Origin: Levilactobacillus spicheri DSM 15429
Lineage (GTDB): Bacteria; Bacillota; Bacilli; Lactobacillales; Lactobacillaceae
Direction: 5' to 3'
Length of the DNA: 64,000 bases
Assembly (NCBI RefSeq): GCF_001435095.1
Contig: NZ_AZFC01000016.1
Coordinates: forward strand, 199,332 to 263,331
Position numbers and translations under genes: made by a program. Positions 16,874 to 25,639 of the stretch are shown in pieces. The notes beneath the pieces were generated by a model. It had not been told where the DNA came from. It did no database searches and worked only from the letters and a program-made list of their open reading frames with translations. Each line of letters begins with the position of its first letter. Positions within the stretch are counted from its first letter, which is position 1.

Positions 16874-19489
16874 CTAATCGCGATTCTGCCAGTTGACCTC
16901 GTCGACCAGCAGGTGGCTGAGCCACTTGGGTTCCAGCTTGCCCTTGACCGCGGCGCCCGGCCGGTTGATCACCTGCATCAACTGCAACATGGTGAAGATC
17001 AGCGACTCACGCCGCCGGTAGGCCAGGTACTTCGGTTGCCAGTCGGAGACGTACTTTTCCTTGTAGGCCCGCAACCCTTGGAAACTGTAGAAGTTCGAGC
17101 CGTACTCGTAGATCAGGTGGGCGACCCGTTCCTCGATGAAGCTAAATTCGGAGACCCCCACGTTGGCCAACGGCGCCATCCCCAGGTTGAACCAGGTGTA
17201 GCCTTGTTCCTGACAGGTCAAGAACAGGTACACGAACAACCCGTCCATGATACCGGAGGGTGCGTCCTGGCTACTGCGCATCAGGTCGATTGAGGTCATC
17301 TTGTGGTCACCGGTCGGCATCATGTTGGCGAAGGCCACCATTTTACCGTCCTTGTCGGTCATCACCGCAATCGGGGCCTCGTTCAGGTAGTCCCGGTCAA
17401 AGAAGCCCATCGAGAAGCTCTTCTCAGTCTCGTCGCCCAGCCAGGAGGTCGAAATAGCCCGTAACTCGGCGTACTGGGCATCGCTCAGCGGCGGCTGAAG
17501 GATCTCAAAGTGGTAATCCTCCCGCTTGAACTTGTTGACCAGGGCTCGTTCCCCCCGCCGCGGTTTGCCGGCCAGCGTGAAGTCGGTCAAATCGACGTGA
17601 CCTTCTTCGCCGACCTTGATGAAGTCAAACCCCATCTCGTGCAGCCGCAACGTCAGCTCCTCGCTGATCTCGTAAAAGACCGGTCGCAGGCCAGCCGTGT
17701 CGGCCGCGCGCATGAAGTCCTGCAGGGCCGGCAAAAGGTAGTCCTGATTACCAATGGGTTCCCCCATGACCAGCAACTTATCCGCCTTTTGTCGGAACAA
17801 GAACAACAGTTGGTCCTGGCCGTCCGCCTGGTAGAAGTAGGTCTGCTTATCACGCAAGAACGCCAGGTGACTGACCTCGTTACCGCCAAAGTTTTGAATG
17901 ACCCGCCGGACCCGCTCCGCGTCGAACGGCGCCGTCAGCCAATCACTGTGCGTCACCGATAGGAACCGGTTGATGGTCAGGAGAACCACCAACGCGATCA
18001 GCAGGCCTCCCAGGCCGTTGAGCCACACCTGGGTCGAGGCCGGTAACCAGGCCTGCAGGAGCGTTGCAAAGTGCCGGTGGTGGCCCTGAATGGCGTAGAG
18101 GCCCAACACCGTGTACAGGACGAAGGTCCCCACGTAGATGCTGCCGTCAATCAGCAGCCCGCCCCAGGAGTAGTGGAAACTCTGGCGCGTCAGCTCGGGC
18201 TTGGCCAGGAGCAGGCAGGCCAGGACGAGACCTAGTAAGATGGCCAGGCCCACCGGAAAGTTCTCCCGCCACAGCGTGTAGCCAATCGCGAGGACCAGCA
18301 CCACCAGGGTCGGCCAGAAGGCACGGCTGACCCGTGAGCCGATGCCCCGAGCCAGCCCAATCAGCAGGAAGGCCATCACCAGGTTGGTCACCTGACTTAA
18401 GAAATAGAACATGTAGGGTACCAGTTGCATGTAGAGTTTATTCGCCAAAACCACGTCCGGAATCGTGGCGTAGAGCAGCATCATGACCCCGGAGAAGTAC
18501 ATGAAGGTCGTCACGAACCACAGCGCGCTGCGGCGAAAAATCGCCACCGGCAGGCCCGCCAGAAACTGGTTCAGCCGATGACCGGCGTCGTGCACGAAGA
18601 GGCCGACCCCGACCCCAAACGGCAGAATGTAGTAGAACAGTCGATACAGTAACAGCCAACCGGCCGCATCGGACCGGCTGACCCCTAAGAGGCCCAGGCC
18701 AAAGATCATGAAGACGTCGAAGGACCCAAGACCCCCGGGAATCATCGAGATGACCCCGGCGACCGACGCCACCACGAACATGGGAAAGACCGCCGCGAGG
18801 TCCAGTTGCAGCTGGAGCGCCCACCCGATCAGCAGGAAGAAGAGCGCACAGCTCCCCCATTCCAGGCTGGACCCCAGGATCAACCGAAGTTCCCGGGACC
18901 AGGTCAGGTCCGCGAAGAACTCGCTATCGTTGACCCGCGTGAAGATAAAGAGCCCCGGGAAGTACAGGCCCCCGCCCAAAAGCCAGAACCAGTACCCTTG
19001 GTAGACGGTCCCCACGTTAAAGCCAAACATCATGATCAGCCCGACCCAGCAGGCCAGAGACAATCCGGCGAGCAGGAACAACGCAATCTTGGAGATGGCG
19101 TAGACCACCTGCTTCTTGGTGGCCGATTCCGCGTAGAAGTTCGCCCGCAGGCTGGCTCCCAGGAGTCCCCCCATCCCGGCGAGGTTGGTAAAGGTGTTCG
19201 TGACCCACCCGCTTCGCAAGATGTAACCGGTCGAAAAGTGTCCCGGCAAAAATTCAACAATCGTAAAATCGTACACCATCATGGGCAAGACGGCGATAAA
19301 GCCGACCACGGCCAATAGGACGATGGTGGTCGGACTCAAGGCCCCCAGTGCTGACCGGACTTGTTCCCCGCTAATCTCGTGGCCGATCCGGCCAAGCTCC
19401 CGAATCACCAGTAAGAGCACCGACAGGAAGAAGACGCCCTTGATCAACGTCAGGCGCTTTTGAATCCACGTTTGTAGTCGTTGCCACAT
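16874..19489 (-). CDS. mprF: Phosphatidylglycerol lysyltransferase/flippase MprF
   Basis: An 871-residue bifunctional membrane protein. The N-terminal part (about residues 1-520) has twelve or more membrane helices and includes the flippase segment (MIPGGLGSFDVFMIFGLG near 255-272). The C-terminal cytoplasmic DUF2156 acyltransferase domain (about 530-860) transfers lysine from Lys-tRNA to phosphatidylglycerol; RGERALVNKFKRE and FNLGMAPL are typical. Lysyl-PG lowers surface charge and gives resistance to cationic peptides. ATG 19489 is preferred: GGGGGTGG lies five to six bases upstream and overlaps the alternative GTG start. Confidence 0.93.
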   Translation of the reverse strand: MWQRLQTWIQKRLTLIKGVFFLSVLLLVIRELGRIGHEISGEQVRSALGALSPTTIVLLAVVGFIAVLPMMVYDFTIVEFLPGHFSTGYILRSGWVTNTFTNLAGMGGLLGASLRANFYAESATKKQVVYAISKIALFLLAGLSLACWVGLIMMFGFNVGTVYQGYWFWLLGGGLYFPGLFIFTRVNDSEFFADLTWSRELRLILGSSLEWGSCALFFLLIGWALQLQLDLAAVFPMFVVASVAGVISMIPGGLGSFDVFMIFGLGLLGVSRSDAAGWLLLYRLFYYILPFGVGVGLFVHDAGHRLNQFLAGLPVAIFRRSALWFVTTFMYFSGVMMLLYATIPDVVLANKLYMQLVPYMFYFLSQVTNLVMAFLLIGLARGIGSRVSRAFWPTLVVLVLAIGYTLWRENFPVGLAILLGLVLACLLLAKPELTRQSFHYSWGGLLIDGSIYVGTFVLYTVLGLYAIQGHHRHFATLLQAWLPASTQVWLNGLGGLLIALVVLLTINRFLSVTHSDWLTAPFDAERVRRVIQNFGGNEVSHLAFLRDKQTYFYQADGQDQLLFLFRQKADKLLVMGEPIGNQDYLLPALQDFMRAADTAGLRPVFYEISEELTLRLHEMGFDFIKVGEEGHVDLTDFTLAGKPRRGERALVNKFKREDYHFEILQPPLSDAQYAELRAISTSWLGDETEKSFSMGFFDRDYLNEAPIAVMTDKDGKMVAFANMMPTGDHKMTSIDLMRSSQDAPSGIMDGLFVYLFLTCQEQGYTWFNLGMAPLANVGVSEFSFIEERVAHLIYEYGSNFYSFQGLRAYKEKYVSDWQPKYLAYRRRESLIFTMLQLMQVINRPGAAVKGKLEPKWLSHLLVDEVNWQNRD

Positions 19490-19591
19490 GCTTGCCACCC
19501 CCACAGCAATTTCCCCCTTTACGATGACGCCGATTCACCAGCAACGGCCGGTGACCCCATCAACGCCATCAATCTCATCAATATTGGTCTT

Positions 19592-19636
19592 AGTATACCA
19601 AAAAAGGCGGCCCTCCCGGGGAAGAACCGTCTTTCT
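19592..19636 (-). terminator. Terminator-like hairpin upstream of mprF
   Basis: On the minus strand a GC-rich stem (19606-19636, several G-U pairs) is followed by TTTTTTGG and then TATACT at 19592-19597. It would stop readthrough from the ribosomal-protein side or attenuate mprF; the TATACT could serve as an mprF -10 box but no good -35 precedes it. Confidence 0.5.
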
Positions 19637-19765
19637 TAAGCCTTATTTAGGGGGCCAACTTATTTTTTGATGGCTGGACAACGGAAAGTTGCCTTGGAAA
19701 ATCAGGCGGAGCCGGGTGACCCCACACGCTGTCACGTTTACTTGGAATCGTCGCTCGCCACCGCC

Positions 19766-19860
19766 GCACGCCGGCGAGCAAGCTGGCCGCAGTGGGCACG
19801 ATCCTGAAGCTTCGCAAGAAACGCGAATCCCCAGAACTCGGCCTGGAGGTCCCCCGTTGG
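19766..19860 (+). repeat. Structured intergenic repeat, copy D (3'-truncated)
   Basis: Starts CACGCCGGCGAGCAAG. Hairpin 1 at 19804-19834 has outer CTG/CAG and inner TTCGC/GCGAA. Hairpin 2 is missing: the family sequence breaks off after GAACTCGGCCT. No gene is seen in 19490-19975. Confidence 0.7.
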
Positions 19861-19920
19861 TAAAACCGATACCCTCCCGAACAGCTGGCCCCTCATCAGC
19901 CATGGGCAGTTGACGGCATC

Positions 19921-19955
19921 AAAAAACGGACCATCCACGAGGGATGATCCGCCTT
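19921..19955 (-). terminator. Terminator of the rplJ-rplL operon
   Basis: On the minus strand CGGATCATCC pairs with GGATGGTCCG around CTCGT and is followed by TTTTTT, 20 bp after the rplL stop. Confidence 0.88.
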
Positions 19956-19975
19956 TATTAACGAGTTGGTTGTAA

Positions 19976-20341
19976 CTACTTAAGAGTTACGACACCACCA
20001 ACGGCTTCAAGCTTTTCCTTGATGTCGTTAGCTTCGTCTTCGGAAACGCCTTCCTTGATGACGGATGGTACGTTGTCAACAAGACCCTTAGCGTCCTTCA
20101 AACCAAGGCCAGTGATTTCACGAACAGCCTTGATAGCCTTAACCTTAGCGTCACCGGATTCAGTCAATTCAACATCGAATGAGTCCTTGGCAGCAGCGTC
20201 GCCACCAGCGGCACCGGCTGCAGCAACTGGGGCAGCAGCAGAAACGCCGAATTCGTCTTCGATAGCCTTAACAAGGTCGTTAAGGTCAGTAATGGATGCT
20301 TCTTTAAGAGAAGCAATGATAGCATCTTTATCAAAAGCCAT
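19976..20341 (-). CDS. rplL: 50S ribosomal protein L7/L12
   Basis: A 121-residue stalk protein that recruits and activates translational GTPases. It has the N-terminal dimerisation helices ([16 protein letters not shown]), an Ala-rich flexible hinge (about 37-52) and the C-terminal domain with [22 protein letters not shown]. Binding partner is L10, encoded upstream by rplJ with a 58-bp gap. GGAGG eight bases before ATG 20341 supports this start over one five codons earlier. Confidence 0.98.
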   Translation of the reverse strand: MAFDKDAIIASLKEASITDLNDLVKAIEDEFGVSAAAPVAAAGAAGGDAAAKDSFDVELTESGDAKVKAIKAVREITGLGLKDAKGLVDNVPSVIKEGVSEDEANDIKEKLEAVGGVVTLK

Positions 20342-20399
20342 GTTATTTTCCTCCAAAATTGGGTTTATATTTTATGATACCAGAGATAACGGTTGTCGC

Positions 20400-20906
20400 T
20401 TATGCGGCTTCACCGTCATCGCCCTTTTCAGCAACGGCCTTAATTGCGTAAGCCACGTTACGGATAGGAGCTTGAAGTTCGCTAGCCAGCATGGAGAGCA
20501 GGTCTTCACGACTAGGCAAGGTAGCGTAAACGTTGATTTCATCAACAGACATGATCTTGTCTTCGATGTAACCACCCTTGATTTCCAAGGCATCAACGCT
20601 ATCGGAGAACTTCTTCAAAATCTTAGCTGGGGCGATTGGATCCTCGTTAGAGAAAGCAACGGCCGTAGGTCCAGCGAAGACATCGTTTAAGTCGGCGTAA
20701 CCAGCCTTTTCAGCGGCACGAGTCAAGACCTTGTTCTTGATGACGTTCATCTGAACGCCAGCATCCCGTAATTGCTTACGTAAGTCGGTCACTTGGGCCA
20801 CCGTCAAACCACGGTAGTCGACAACAATTGCGCTGGTGGCGTTGTTGAACTTTTCAACGACGTCATCAACCTTCTTTGCTTTAACAGCAATAGCTTGTTC
20901 ACTCAA
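20400..20906 (-). CDS. rplJ: 50S ribosomal protein L10
   Basis: A 168-residue protein that anchors L7/L12 dimers to the ribosome at the L11 region of 23S rRNA. The N-terminal globular domain contains [21 protein letters not shown] (about 32-52) and the C-terminal helix binds L7/L12. The start is TTG at 20906 ([13 protein letters not shown]): GGGAGGTG lies six bases before it, whereas the in-frame GTG three codons earlier is part of that ribosome site. A leader with an L10-type structure and terminator lies upstream, so the operon is probably autoregulated by the L10-L12 complex. Confidence 0.96.
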   Translation of the reverse strand: MSEQAIAVKAKKVDDVVEKFNNATSAIVVDYRGLTVAQVTDLRKQLRDAGVQMNVIKNKVLTRAAEKAGYADLNDVFAGPTAVAFSNEDPIAPAKILKKFSDSVDALEIKGGYIEDKIMSVDEINVYATLPSREDLLSMLASELQAPIRNVAYAIKAVAEKGDDGEAA

Positions 20907-20936
20907 ATTGTTCACCTCCCAGAGTAGATTGGTGGG

Positions 20937-21056
20937 ATAAAAAAATCCCTATGCCACCAAGACATAGAGAGTCAAAAGTTTAAGTTCAACTTCTTCCTCG
21001 GCAGGCAGCTTTAAGACCAATGGGTCACCTGAGTCTTAGGTAGATCACTAATATAA
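20937..21056 (-). ncRNA. Ribosomal protein L10 leader with attenuator
   Basis: The transcript between the rplJ promoter and gene resembles the Firmicutes L10 leader: a structured region containing CCTGCCGAGG followed by a terminator-like stem (CTCTATG with CATAGGG, 20947-20969) and a run of seven T residues. Binding of L10 (with L12) to such leaders stabilises termination. The borders are taken from the predicted TSS and the T-run. Confidence 0.75.
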
Positions 21057-21063
21057 CTTTATT

Positions 21064-21092
21064 AGGATACCGTACCCACTAACAAAAGTCAA
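21064..21092 (-). promoter_or_regulatory. Predicted promoter of rplJ-rplL
   Basis: TTGACT, 17 bases, TATCCT on the minus strand, ahead of the L10 leader and separate from the rplK-rplA transcript. Confidence 0.75.
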
Positions 21093-21147
21093 TGGGTGGT
21101 TAGGGATTTTTTTATCGACAACTGTTGCAGCCGTCTCGACTAAGAAA

Positions 21148-21846
21148 TTAGTCTAAGAAAGTTGCCAAGTCAACGTCGACACTTGGGCCGAACGTTGAAG
21201 CGATGGAAACGTGTTGGACGTAAGTCCCACGTACAGACGCTGGACGTGCACGAACAACCGTTTCAGCGATTGCCTTCAGGTTACCAACTAACTTGTCAGC
21301 ATCGAAGGAAACCTTGCCGACAGGAACTGCCACGTTACCGTCCCGGTCAGTCCGGTAAGTAACTTGACCATTCTTAGCGTCGGAAACGGCCTTGGTAACG
21401 TTCATCGTTACCGTACCCGTCTTAGGGTTAGGCATTAAGCCCTTAGGACCTAAGACCCGACCTAAACGTCCAACTTGGGCCATCATGTCTGGCGTTGCAA
21501 TGGCAACGTCAAAGTCCATCCAGCCGTCTTGGATCCGTTCAACTAAGTCTTGTTCACCGACAACATCAGCACCGGCAGCTTCCGCAGCCTTCGCTTGGTC
21601 ACCCTTGGCGAACACGATCACAGTGGTTTCCTTACCAGTCCCATTAGGGAGCACTAAGGCGCCACGTAATTGTTGATCGGCTTGCTTCGTGTCAACGTTA
21701 AGCTTGAACGCAACTTCAACCGTTGCATCGAACTTAGCGAAATCAATCTTCTTTACTAAATCAACGGCGTCGTTAAGTGCGTAAACCTTACCGGCTTCGA
21801 CCTGCTTAACAGCGTCTTGATACTTTTTACCTCGTTTGTGAGCCAT
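21148..21846 (-). CDS. rplA: 50S ribosomal protein L1
   Basis: A 232-residue protein of the L1 stalk, which binds 23S rRNA and helps release deacylated tRNA from the E site. Typical sequence: [16 protein letters not shown] at the start, the Rossmann-like middle domain (about 70-155) and PNPKTGTVT near 130. ATG 21846 follows AAGGAGG by about ten bases; the upstream 19-codon extension is not conserved in the family. It lies 99 bp after rplK, in the same transcript. Confidence 0.98.
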   Translation of the reverse strand: MAHKRGKKYQDAVKQVEAGKVYALNDAVDLVKKIDFAKFDATVEVAFKLNVDTKQADQQLRGALVLPNGTGKETTVIVFAKGDQAKAAEAAGADVVGEQDLVERIQDGWMDFDVAIATPDMMAQVGRLGRVLGPKGLMPNPKTGTVTMNVTKAVSDAKNGQVTYRTDRDGNVAVPVGKVSFDADKLVGNLKAIAETVVRARPASVRGTYVQHVSIASTFGPSVDVDLATFLD

Positions 21847-21944
21847 GTTTGTGTATTCCTCCTTGCAAATGTGGTTGTAACGGATAAACCTCCCACTTGA
21901 CACATTTCATTTTCGTGAAGTGTCCGACTATCCGAAAACTGAGC

Positions 21945-22370
21945 TTAACCTTCGACCGTGAAGCCCATGCTCCGGGCAGTACCTTCAATCATGCGCATAG
22001 CTGCTTCAACGTCAGCTGCGTTTAGATCTTGCATTTTAGTTTCAGCGATTTGCTTAACTTGATCCTTGGTTACAGTTGCAACCTTGTTCGTGTTAGGTTC
22101 GCCGGAACCATGTTCAACACCGGCAGCCTTCTTCAACAGCGTTGCTGCTGGAGGGGTCTTGGTGATGAAATCAAAGGAACGATCTTCATAGACGCTGATC
22201 ACAACAGGAATGATCATACCAGCTTGGTCAGCGGTACGCGCGTTGAATTCCTTCGTGAAGCCCATGATGTTGATCCCTGCTTGACCCAGTGCTGGTCCAA
22301 CTGGGGGAGCTGGGGTTGCTTTGCCTGCAGGAATCTGCAATTTAACTACGTTAGCTACTTTTTTAGCCAC
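21945..22370 (-). CDS. rplK: 50S ribosomal protein L11
   Basis: A 141-residue L11, which binds the GTPase-associated region of 23S rRNA and is needed for stringent-response sensing by RelA. Conserved [29 protein letters not shown] (residues about 9-37) is clear. The start codon is GTG at 22370, with AAGGAGGT eight bases upstream. First gene of the rplK-rplA unit, with its own promoter at 22473-22501 and a leader of about 95 bases that can form a small ATGCGT/ACGCAT hairpin. Confidence 0.98.
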   Translation of the reverse strand: MAKKVANVVKLQIPAGKATPAPPVGPALGQAGINIMGFTKEFNARTADQAGMIIPVVISVYEDRSFDFITKTPPAATLLKKAAGVEHGSGEPNTNKVATVTKDQVKQIAETKMQDLNAADVEAAMRMIEGTARSMGFTVEG

Positions 22371-22472
22371 GAGACAATACCTCCTTAAGTCCGTGTGTGG
22401 TAAGTGAAGCGATCAATTTGCTTCTCCCACGTTTAACAGAATGCGTGTCGTTTGTGATACGCATACTTGAAG

Positions 22473-22501
22473 AGTTTACCACATTTAATATCGGGTAACA
22501 A
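22473..22501 (-). promoter_or_regulatory. Predicted promoter of rplK-rplA
   Basis: TTGTTA, 17 bases, TAAACT on the minus strand, about 100 bases before the rplK GTG. Confidence 0.65.
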
Positions 22502-22555
22502 GGTTAAATTCATTGGCTGACCGTTAAATCCGGCCCAACGATGCTTTAACCGGTC

Positions 22556-23107
22556 TTACTTGACGACGGGGTCGACCTGGTCGAAGTTCAATTCGGTACT
22601 GGTCTCCCGGCCGAACATGTCGATGTTGACCTTGAGCTTCATCTTTTCGTTGTCGACCTCGGTGATCTTGCCGACCAAGCCACTGAAGGCCCCGTCCACG
22701 ATGGTCACGGAGTCGCCCACTTCGACGTCTAATTCGGCGTGACGGGCAGACATCCCGATCGTCCGCAGGATCTGTTCAACTTCTTCCGGCAACAGTGGCG
22801 TTGGCTTACTTCCTTGCCCGTGAGACCCCAAGAATCCGGTCACCCCCGGTGTGTTCCGCACGATAAACCAGGCCTGGTCACTCATGACCATCTCGACTAG
22901 GACGTAGCCGGGGAAGGTCTTTTCCATCGTGACCTTGTCCTTACCGTTCTTGACTTCGTGTTCCTCTTCTTCCGGAACGACGACCCGGAAAATGTTGTCC
23001 TGCATCCCCATGGATTCGGACCGGGATTCCAAGTTTGCCTTCACTTTGTTTTCGTACCCTGCATAGGTATGCAGAACGTACCATTGCTTTTCAGCTGACT
23101 CAACCAT
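22556..23107 (-). CDS. nusG: Transcription termination/antitermination factor NusG
   Basis: A 183-residue NusG with an NGN domain (WYVLHTYAGYENKVKANLE at about 8-26, TFPGYVLVEM near 67-76, VTGFLG near 93) and a C-terminal KOW domain (about 128-183, VGDSVTIVDGAFSGLVGKI). It binds the RNA polymerase clamp and controls pausing. ATG 23107 follows AAAGGAGTG. It is separated from secE by a promoter-like sequence and a terminator-like hairpin, which is unusual for a gene often cotranscribed with secE. Confidence 0.97.
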   Translation of the reverse strand: MVESAEKQWYVLHTYAGYENKVKANLESRSESMGMQDNIFRVVVPEEEEHEVKNGKDKVTMEKTFPGYVLVEMVMSDQAWFIVRNTPGVTGFLGSHGQGSKPTPLLPEEVEQILRTIGMSARHAELDVEVGDSVTIVDGAFSGLVGKITEVDNEKMKLKVNIDMFGRETSTELNFDQVDPVVK

Positions 23108-23143
23108 CGATTGGCACTCCTTTGTGTTTGTCTTTACGTGCAA

Positions 23144-23172
23144 AATAAAAAAACTTCGTCATAAACGAAGTT
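23144..23172 (-). terminator. Terminator-like hairpin between secE and nusG
   Basis: On the minus strand AACTTCGT (23172-23165) pairs perfectly with ACGAAGTT around TTATG and runs into seven T residues. It lies in the leader of nusG, downstream of the promoter at 23185-23213, so it could attenuate nusG rather than only end the secE transcript. Confidence 0.8.
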
Positions 23173-23184
23173 CCCGTTAGCTAC

Positions 23185-23213
23185 AATATAGCATATTTAA
23201 TCGGTTTTGACCA
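23185..23213 (-). promoter_or_regulatory. Predicted nusG promoter
   Basis: TGGTCA, 17 bases, TATATT on the minus strand, upstream of the hairpin at 23144-23172. The -35 box is four of six. Confidence 0.45.
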
Positions 23214-23225
23214 CCGACAGATTCC

Positions 23226-23402
23226 TTAGGCAATAAACTTTAAGCCAAATTGAACGATCCAGTCGACGACGGCGAAGAAAATGGCGAAGAGCACTGAAAT
23301 GCCCACAACCGTTCCCGTGTCGTGCCGGGTCTGCTTAACGCCGGGCCAGGAAACTTGTTTCATTTCTTGACCGACCGATTTGAAGAATCGGAATAACCGC
23401 AT
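23226..23402 (-). CDS. secE: Preprotein translocase subunit SecE
   Basis: A 58-residue SecE found by reading the minus strand between nusG and rpmG. The amphipathic stretch RFFKSVGQEMKQVSWPG contains the conserved SWP motif of SecE, followed by one membrane helix (about 33-52). SecE clamps the two halves of SecY in the Sec translocon. GGGAGG seven bases before ATG 23402 supports the start. The single-helix short form is normal for Gram-positive bacteria. Confidence 0.96.
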   Translation of the reverse strand: MRLFRFFKSVGQEMKQVSWPGVKQTRHDTGTVVGISVLFAIFFAVVDWIVQFGLKFIA

Positions 23403-23444
23403 GGTGTTGCCTCCCTCAAAGTGTGTGTTGATCGTTAGCTGCTA

Positions 23445-23594
23445 CTACCGGGTCTCCCGGTGCAGCGTGTACTTACCGCAATACTTACAAAACTTCTTAA
23501 CTTCCAGTCGTTTCGTGCGAGTCGCACTTGCTGCGATGGTGTAATTCCGGGACCCGCAAACTGAGCAGGCCAGAGCGATTTTCCGTTGAGCCAT
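23445..23594 (-). CDS. rpmG: 50S ribosomal protein L33
   Basis: A 49-residue L33 read from the minus strand: [14 protein letters not shown]... with two zinc-binding CxxC pairs (C10/C13 and C36/C39), so it is the zinc-containing paralogue type. Its place between the sigma factor and secE matches the B. subtilis rpmGB locus. The start is ATG 23594; an AGGTGG site lies just upstream. Confidence 0.95.
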   Translation of the reverse strand: MAQRKIALACSVCGSRNYTIAASATRTKRLEVKKFCKYCGKYTLHRETR

Positions 23595-23666
23595 CCTGCC
23601 ACCACCTTCATTTTATCCAGTTAACTCATACTGCAATAGCTTACCATCGTTTGCCCGGGGCGTCAA

Positions 23667-24230
23667 TCATTGGGCCAACGTCCGCCGCAGCTTTTGTCGT
23701 CCCCGGTGCAGGGCCGCCGTGACCCGGGTCGGCGAAAGCGCACACCGCTCGCTGATGGTCGTCGGGCTCCACCCCCGTAACAGGCCGCGCAGCACCACCG
23801 TTTCGGTTCGTGACAACTCGGGCAGGACCCGCTGTAAGGCCTCCTGGACCTCCAGTTGGTCGCGCACCTGGACCCGGGGATCGACCAGGGTATCCGCAAA
23901 GAAGGTCCGGTGTTCCTCCAGCGACACGGTGGTGGCGTGGCGCTTCTTCGCCTGTGAATAGCGGATCAGGTCGTAGACCCGGTGCGTCAGATTTAACCGG
24001 TAAAAGGCCCCAAAGTTGCGCGAACGGTCTAGGCGATAACTGCGCGCCGCCGCGTGCAGGACCAATAACCCCTCCTGCTGCCAATCGTCGGCATCATGAC
24101 CCGGAATGTAGTAGCGTCGTTGCAGGCGGCGCAACACGGGGGAATAGCGCACGAACAGCTGGTGCAGTGCCGGCGAATCCGGCGTCGTCTGAATCTCACG
24201 AATTAACTGGTTATCACTGATCTGAGTCAT
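23667..24230 (-). CDS. Sigma-70 family factor, SigH/ComX-like
   Basis: A 187-residue sigma factor with region 2 (ADDWQQEGLLVLHAAARSYRLDRSRNFGAFYRL, about 48-80) and region 4 helix-turn-helix (LSRTETVVLRGLLRGWSPTTISERCALSPTRVTAALHRGRQKL, about 140-182). By position (rae1-sigH-rpmG-secE-nusG) it is the orthologue of B. subtilis SigH. In non-sporulating lactic acid bacteria this factor is associated with competence genes. ATG 24230 follows GGGAGG by eight bases; the upstream 23 codons lack support. Expression conditions cannot be read here. Confidence 0.85.
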   Translation of the reverse strand: MTQISDNQLIREIQTTPDSPALHQLFVRYSPVLRRLQRRYYIPGHDADDWQQEGLLVLHAAARSYRLDRSRNFGAFYRLNLTHRVYDLIRYSQAKKRHATTVSLEEHRTFFADTLVDPRVQVRDQLEVQEALQRVLPELSRTETVVLRGLLRGWSPTTISERCALSPTRVTAALHRGRQKLRRTLAQ

Positions 24231-24301
24231 CAAAAAGACCTCCCTTAACTGATAACTCTCAGTGTAAAGGGAGGTCCGGGTACGCCCTAGCGAACGCACG
24301 T

Positions 24302-24862
24302 TTATCGGTGACGCTTTTTGGGGTGCGGGGAACGATCCGGTTGATCCATCAACTGATCCCGCAATTTTTCTAACTTATACATCTGTTGGTCGTTCCAGGG
24401 GGACTTGCGTACCAAGCCCTTATCGGCGAACTCACGGGCCGTCTGGTTGACCTCGTTCTTGGCCCGGTCGATGTCGCGCAACAGTTCGCCCGCCGGAATC
24501 CGCAGGGCCCCTTCGGAGAAGATGGTCCACTGTTCCGCCTGGTCACTGGTGGCGACCGTCACCTGGGTGAAGCGGGTCTGGAGCTGCTTGGCAAGTTTTT
24601 CGATGTAGCTGTCCGCCGTCTCGTCCCGGTTGGTCCAGGTCACGTTCAGGTCATACTGCTTATAGCTCTTCGAGATGCCTGGGACGTACATGGCGTCGAA
24701 GACCACGTAGATCTCCGCGTCCCGCAGCTTGCGGTAATTCGCCAGCATGTTCAGCAGCTCATCCCGTGCCTCGGGTAACCGGTCCGTCAATTTCAAATGG
24801 TTCAGGTCGGGCCAGTTACCGATCATGTTATAGGCATCCACGATTAAAATGTCTTTTTTCAT
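24302..24862 (-). CDS. rae1: Ribosome-associated endoribonuclease Rae1 (YacP, NYN domain)
   Basis: A 186-residue NYN/PIN-like nuclease. The acidic motif ILIVDAYNMIGNWP at 5-18 and the second acidic cluster VVFDAMYVPG near 53-62 form the metal site; WTNRDETADSYIEKLA near 77-92 is the conserved YacP segment. B. subtilis Rae1 cuts certain mRNAs in the ribosomal A site. The gene lies between rlmB and sigH in the conserved cluster, with short gaps, so cotranscription with cysS-mrnC-rlmB is likely. The tail is basic. Confidence 0.9.
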   Translation of the reverse strand: MKKDILIVDAYNMIGNWPDLNHLKLTDRLPEARDELLNMLANYRKLRDAEIYVVFDAMYVPGISKSYKQYDLNVTWTNRDETADSYIEKLAKQLQTRFTQVTVATSDQAEQWTIFSEGALRIPAGELLRDIDRAKNEVNQTAREFADKGLVRKSPWNDQQMYKLEKLRDQLMDQPDRSPHPKKRHR

Positions 24863-24886
24863 GCGTCCGCGCCCTCCCTACATCAC

Positions 24887-25639
24887 TTAATGTTGAACCG
24901 GATGACGGGAATTAAAGCCCTGATACATCAACAGGCCCGCGGCGACACTGGCGTTGAGGCTCTGGACCGTGCCGACCATCGGAATGGTCAACGTCTGGTC
25001 GACGGTGTCCTTCAGCAAACGCGAGATGCCCTTGCCCTCGTTACCGATGATCAGGCCCACGGCGCCCTTGGCGTTCCAGTCCCGGTAGTCGGTCCCGGCC
25101 ATGTCGGTCCCGAAGATCCACATGCCGCGCTTCTTCAGATCATTGACCGTGTTGACCAGGTTGGTGACCCGGGCGACGGGGACCGTCTCGATGGCGCCGG
25201 TCGAGGTCTTGGCCACCGTCGACGTCAAGCCCACGGCCCGGCGCTTCGGGATGATCACCCCGTGCACGCCGCTGGCATCGGCCGTCCGTAAGATGGAGCC
25301 CAAGTTATGAGGATCCTCCACGTTATCCAGGATCAAGAAGAACGGTTCTTCGCCCTTCTTTTCGGCGTTGGCGTAGAGGTCGTCAATGCTGGCGTAGGCA
25401 AACGCCGCCACCCCCAGGGCCACACCTTGGTGGTTCTGGTGGTCAGTCAGTTGGTCCAGCTTCTGCTTAGGCACCTCGGAGATGACCAAGTGCCGCCGTT
25501 GCGCCAATTGTCGAATCTCGTCAATCGCCTCGGACTTCAAACCGCTCTGCAGGAACACCTTGTTGATTTCCTGTTGACTCCGTAACGCCGCGACAGCCGG
25601 GTGCCGGCCAATCACAAAATCCGTTTTTTCTTCTGCCAT
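24887..25639 (-). CDS. rlmB: 23S rRNA (guanosine-2'-O-)-methyltransferase RlmB-like (YacO)
   Basis: A 250-residue SpoU/TrmH-family enzyme: an N-terminal L30e-like substrate-binding domain (about 1-80) and a knotted SPOUT domain with LILDNVEDPHNLGSILRTADASGVHGVI (about 98-125), LIIGNEGKGIS (near 195) and IPMVGTVQSLNASVAAGLLMYQ (near 220-240). Predicted to methylate a guanosine ribose in 23S rRNA. ATG 25639 overlaps the mrnC stop (TAATG), so translation is coupled; a longer N-terminal reading would lie inside mrnC. Confidence 0.93.
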   Translation of the reverse strand: MAEEKTDFVIGRHPAVAALRSQQEINKVFLQSGLKSEAIDEIRQLAQRRHLVISEVPKQKLDQLTDHQNHQGVALGVAAFAYASIDDLYANAEKKGEEPFFLILDNVEDPHNLGSILRTADASGVHGVIIPKRRAVGLTSTVAKTSTGAIETVPVARVTNLVNTVNDLKKRGMWIFGTDMAGTDYRDWNAKGAVGLIIGNEGKGISRLLKDTVDQTLTIPMVGTVQSLNASVAAGLLMYQGFNSRHPVQH

